This document shows, piece by piece, positions 63,781 to 64,000 of a stretch of DNA of 64,000 bases. The stretch lies in the NCBI RefSeq assembly GCF_019207025.1, contig NZ_JAEEGC010000008.1:39985-103984 (forward strand), read 5' to 3'. The stretch comes from Clostridium thailandense (lineage in GTDB: Bacteria > Bacillota > Clostridia > Clostridiales > Clostridiaceae). A model generated the notes under the pieces. It ran no database searches. It was not told the origin of the DNA and saw only the letters and a list, made by a program, of their open reading frames with translations. The translations under genes were made by a program, and so were the position numbers. Position 1 is the stretch's first letter, and every line of letters begins with the position of its first letter.

Positions 63781-64000
63781 CTTGTGCCTCCTTAAAAGTT
63801 TCAATAAAATTTGTTCATTATTTTCAATTTGTTCAATATCCTTTAATTTATCCTTATGCCTACCTACATTTTATTTGTTAAAAACAACTATTTTATCTAC
63901 ATTTTTGAATTTTATTTTATTTAATTTAATTAAACTATTTTGACATTGTAACCAATTCATTGTATATTGTATTAAAACAAAATAAATATTTTGTACCATT

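Noticed and set aside
1..64000. tRNA, rRNA, prophage, IS transposase and CRISPR loci
   Set aside because: None could be recognised on reading both strands; a covariance-model search would be needed to exclude small RNAs.

Overview
The window is AT-rich, with strong AGGAGG-type ribosome binding sites, convergent genes separated by long AT-rich hairpins, and a sporulation-type prkA-yhbH-spoVR operon. Together with ferredoxin-type aldo/keto reductases, iron alcohol dehydrogenases and many orphan sensor kinases, this points to a spore-forming anaerobe of Clostridium sensu stricto. The species cannot be fixed from the sequence. I saw no rRNA, tRNA, CRISPR array, phage or transposase gene, but three families of small non-coding repeats are present.

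Layout. 1-7.25 kb: the 3' part of a very large Ser/Thr-kinase / ATPase / histidine-kinase 'multi-kinase', split by a one-base frameshift at an A-AAA-AAA run, and a translationally coupled REC-GGDEF diguanylate cyclase. 7.3-11.5 kb: a decayed M20 amidohydrolase, an unusual glyA-like gene, and a two-component pair whose sensor is cupin-PocR-kinase. 12-21 kb: a secreted Ig-like protein, a CGGC protein, the adaA-ogt-alkA alkylation-repair operon, a CoA-disulfide-reductase-like flavoprotein, a small siroheme sulfite-reductase-like protein, a six-repeat PLL-type lectin and a 2-hydroxyacid dehydrogenase. 21.5-28.6 kb: prkA-yhbH-spoVR, an MFS transporter and serA. 29-38.4 kb: a signalling island on the minus strand (two paralogous hybrid kinases, a Cache-HAMP kinase, a GGDEF-EAL protein, a degenerate-GGDEF/Spo0E fusion, a TetR regulator). 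38.5-47.3 kb: larE, larC, three [4Fe-4S] aldo/keto reductases, a MerR regulator, a TetR regulator and an iron alcohol dehydrogenase. Three near-identical MerR-type promoters (19-bp spacer with a central dyad) tie larE, the merR gene (and probably the reductase downstream of it) and another reductase into one putative regulon. 47.6-51.4 kb: an orphan response regulator, a PadR-controlled SEDS (FtsW/RodA-like) protein with an N-terminal prefix domain, and a DUF1287 protein. 51.6-61.8 kb: a reductive pyrimidine-degradation island under a PucR regulator: PreA, a short Fer4_20 protein, dihydropyrimidinase, NCS1 permease, N-carbamoyl-amino-acid hydrolase, class III aminotransferase and iron alcohol dehydrogenase. 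These genes are enough in principle to take uracil to beta-alanine and on through malonic semialdehyde to 3-hydroxypropionate. 62-63.8 kb: a second PAS-GGDEF-EAL protein.

The points most worth a second look are the frameshift in the multi-kinase, the GGDEF-Spo0E fusion (a possible link between c-di-GMP and Spo0A control), the MerR regulon that includes larE, the pyrimidine island with a PreT-like partner reduced to its Fe-S domain, the divergent glyA active site, and the repeat families.
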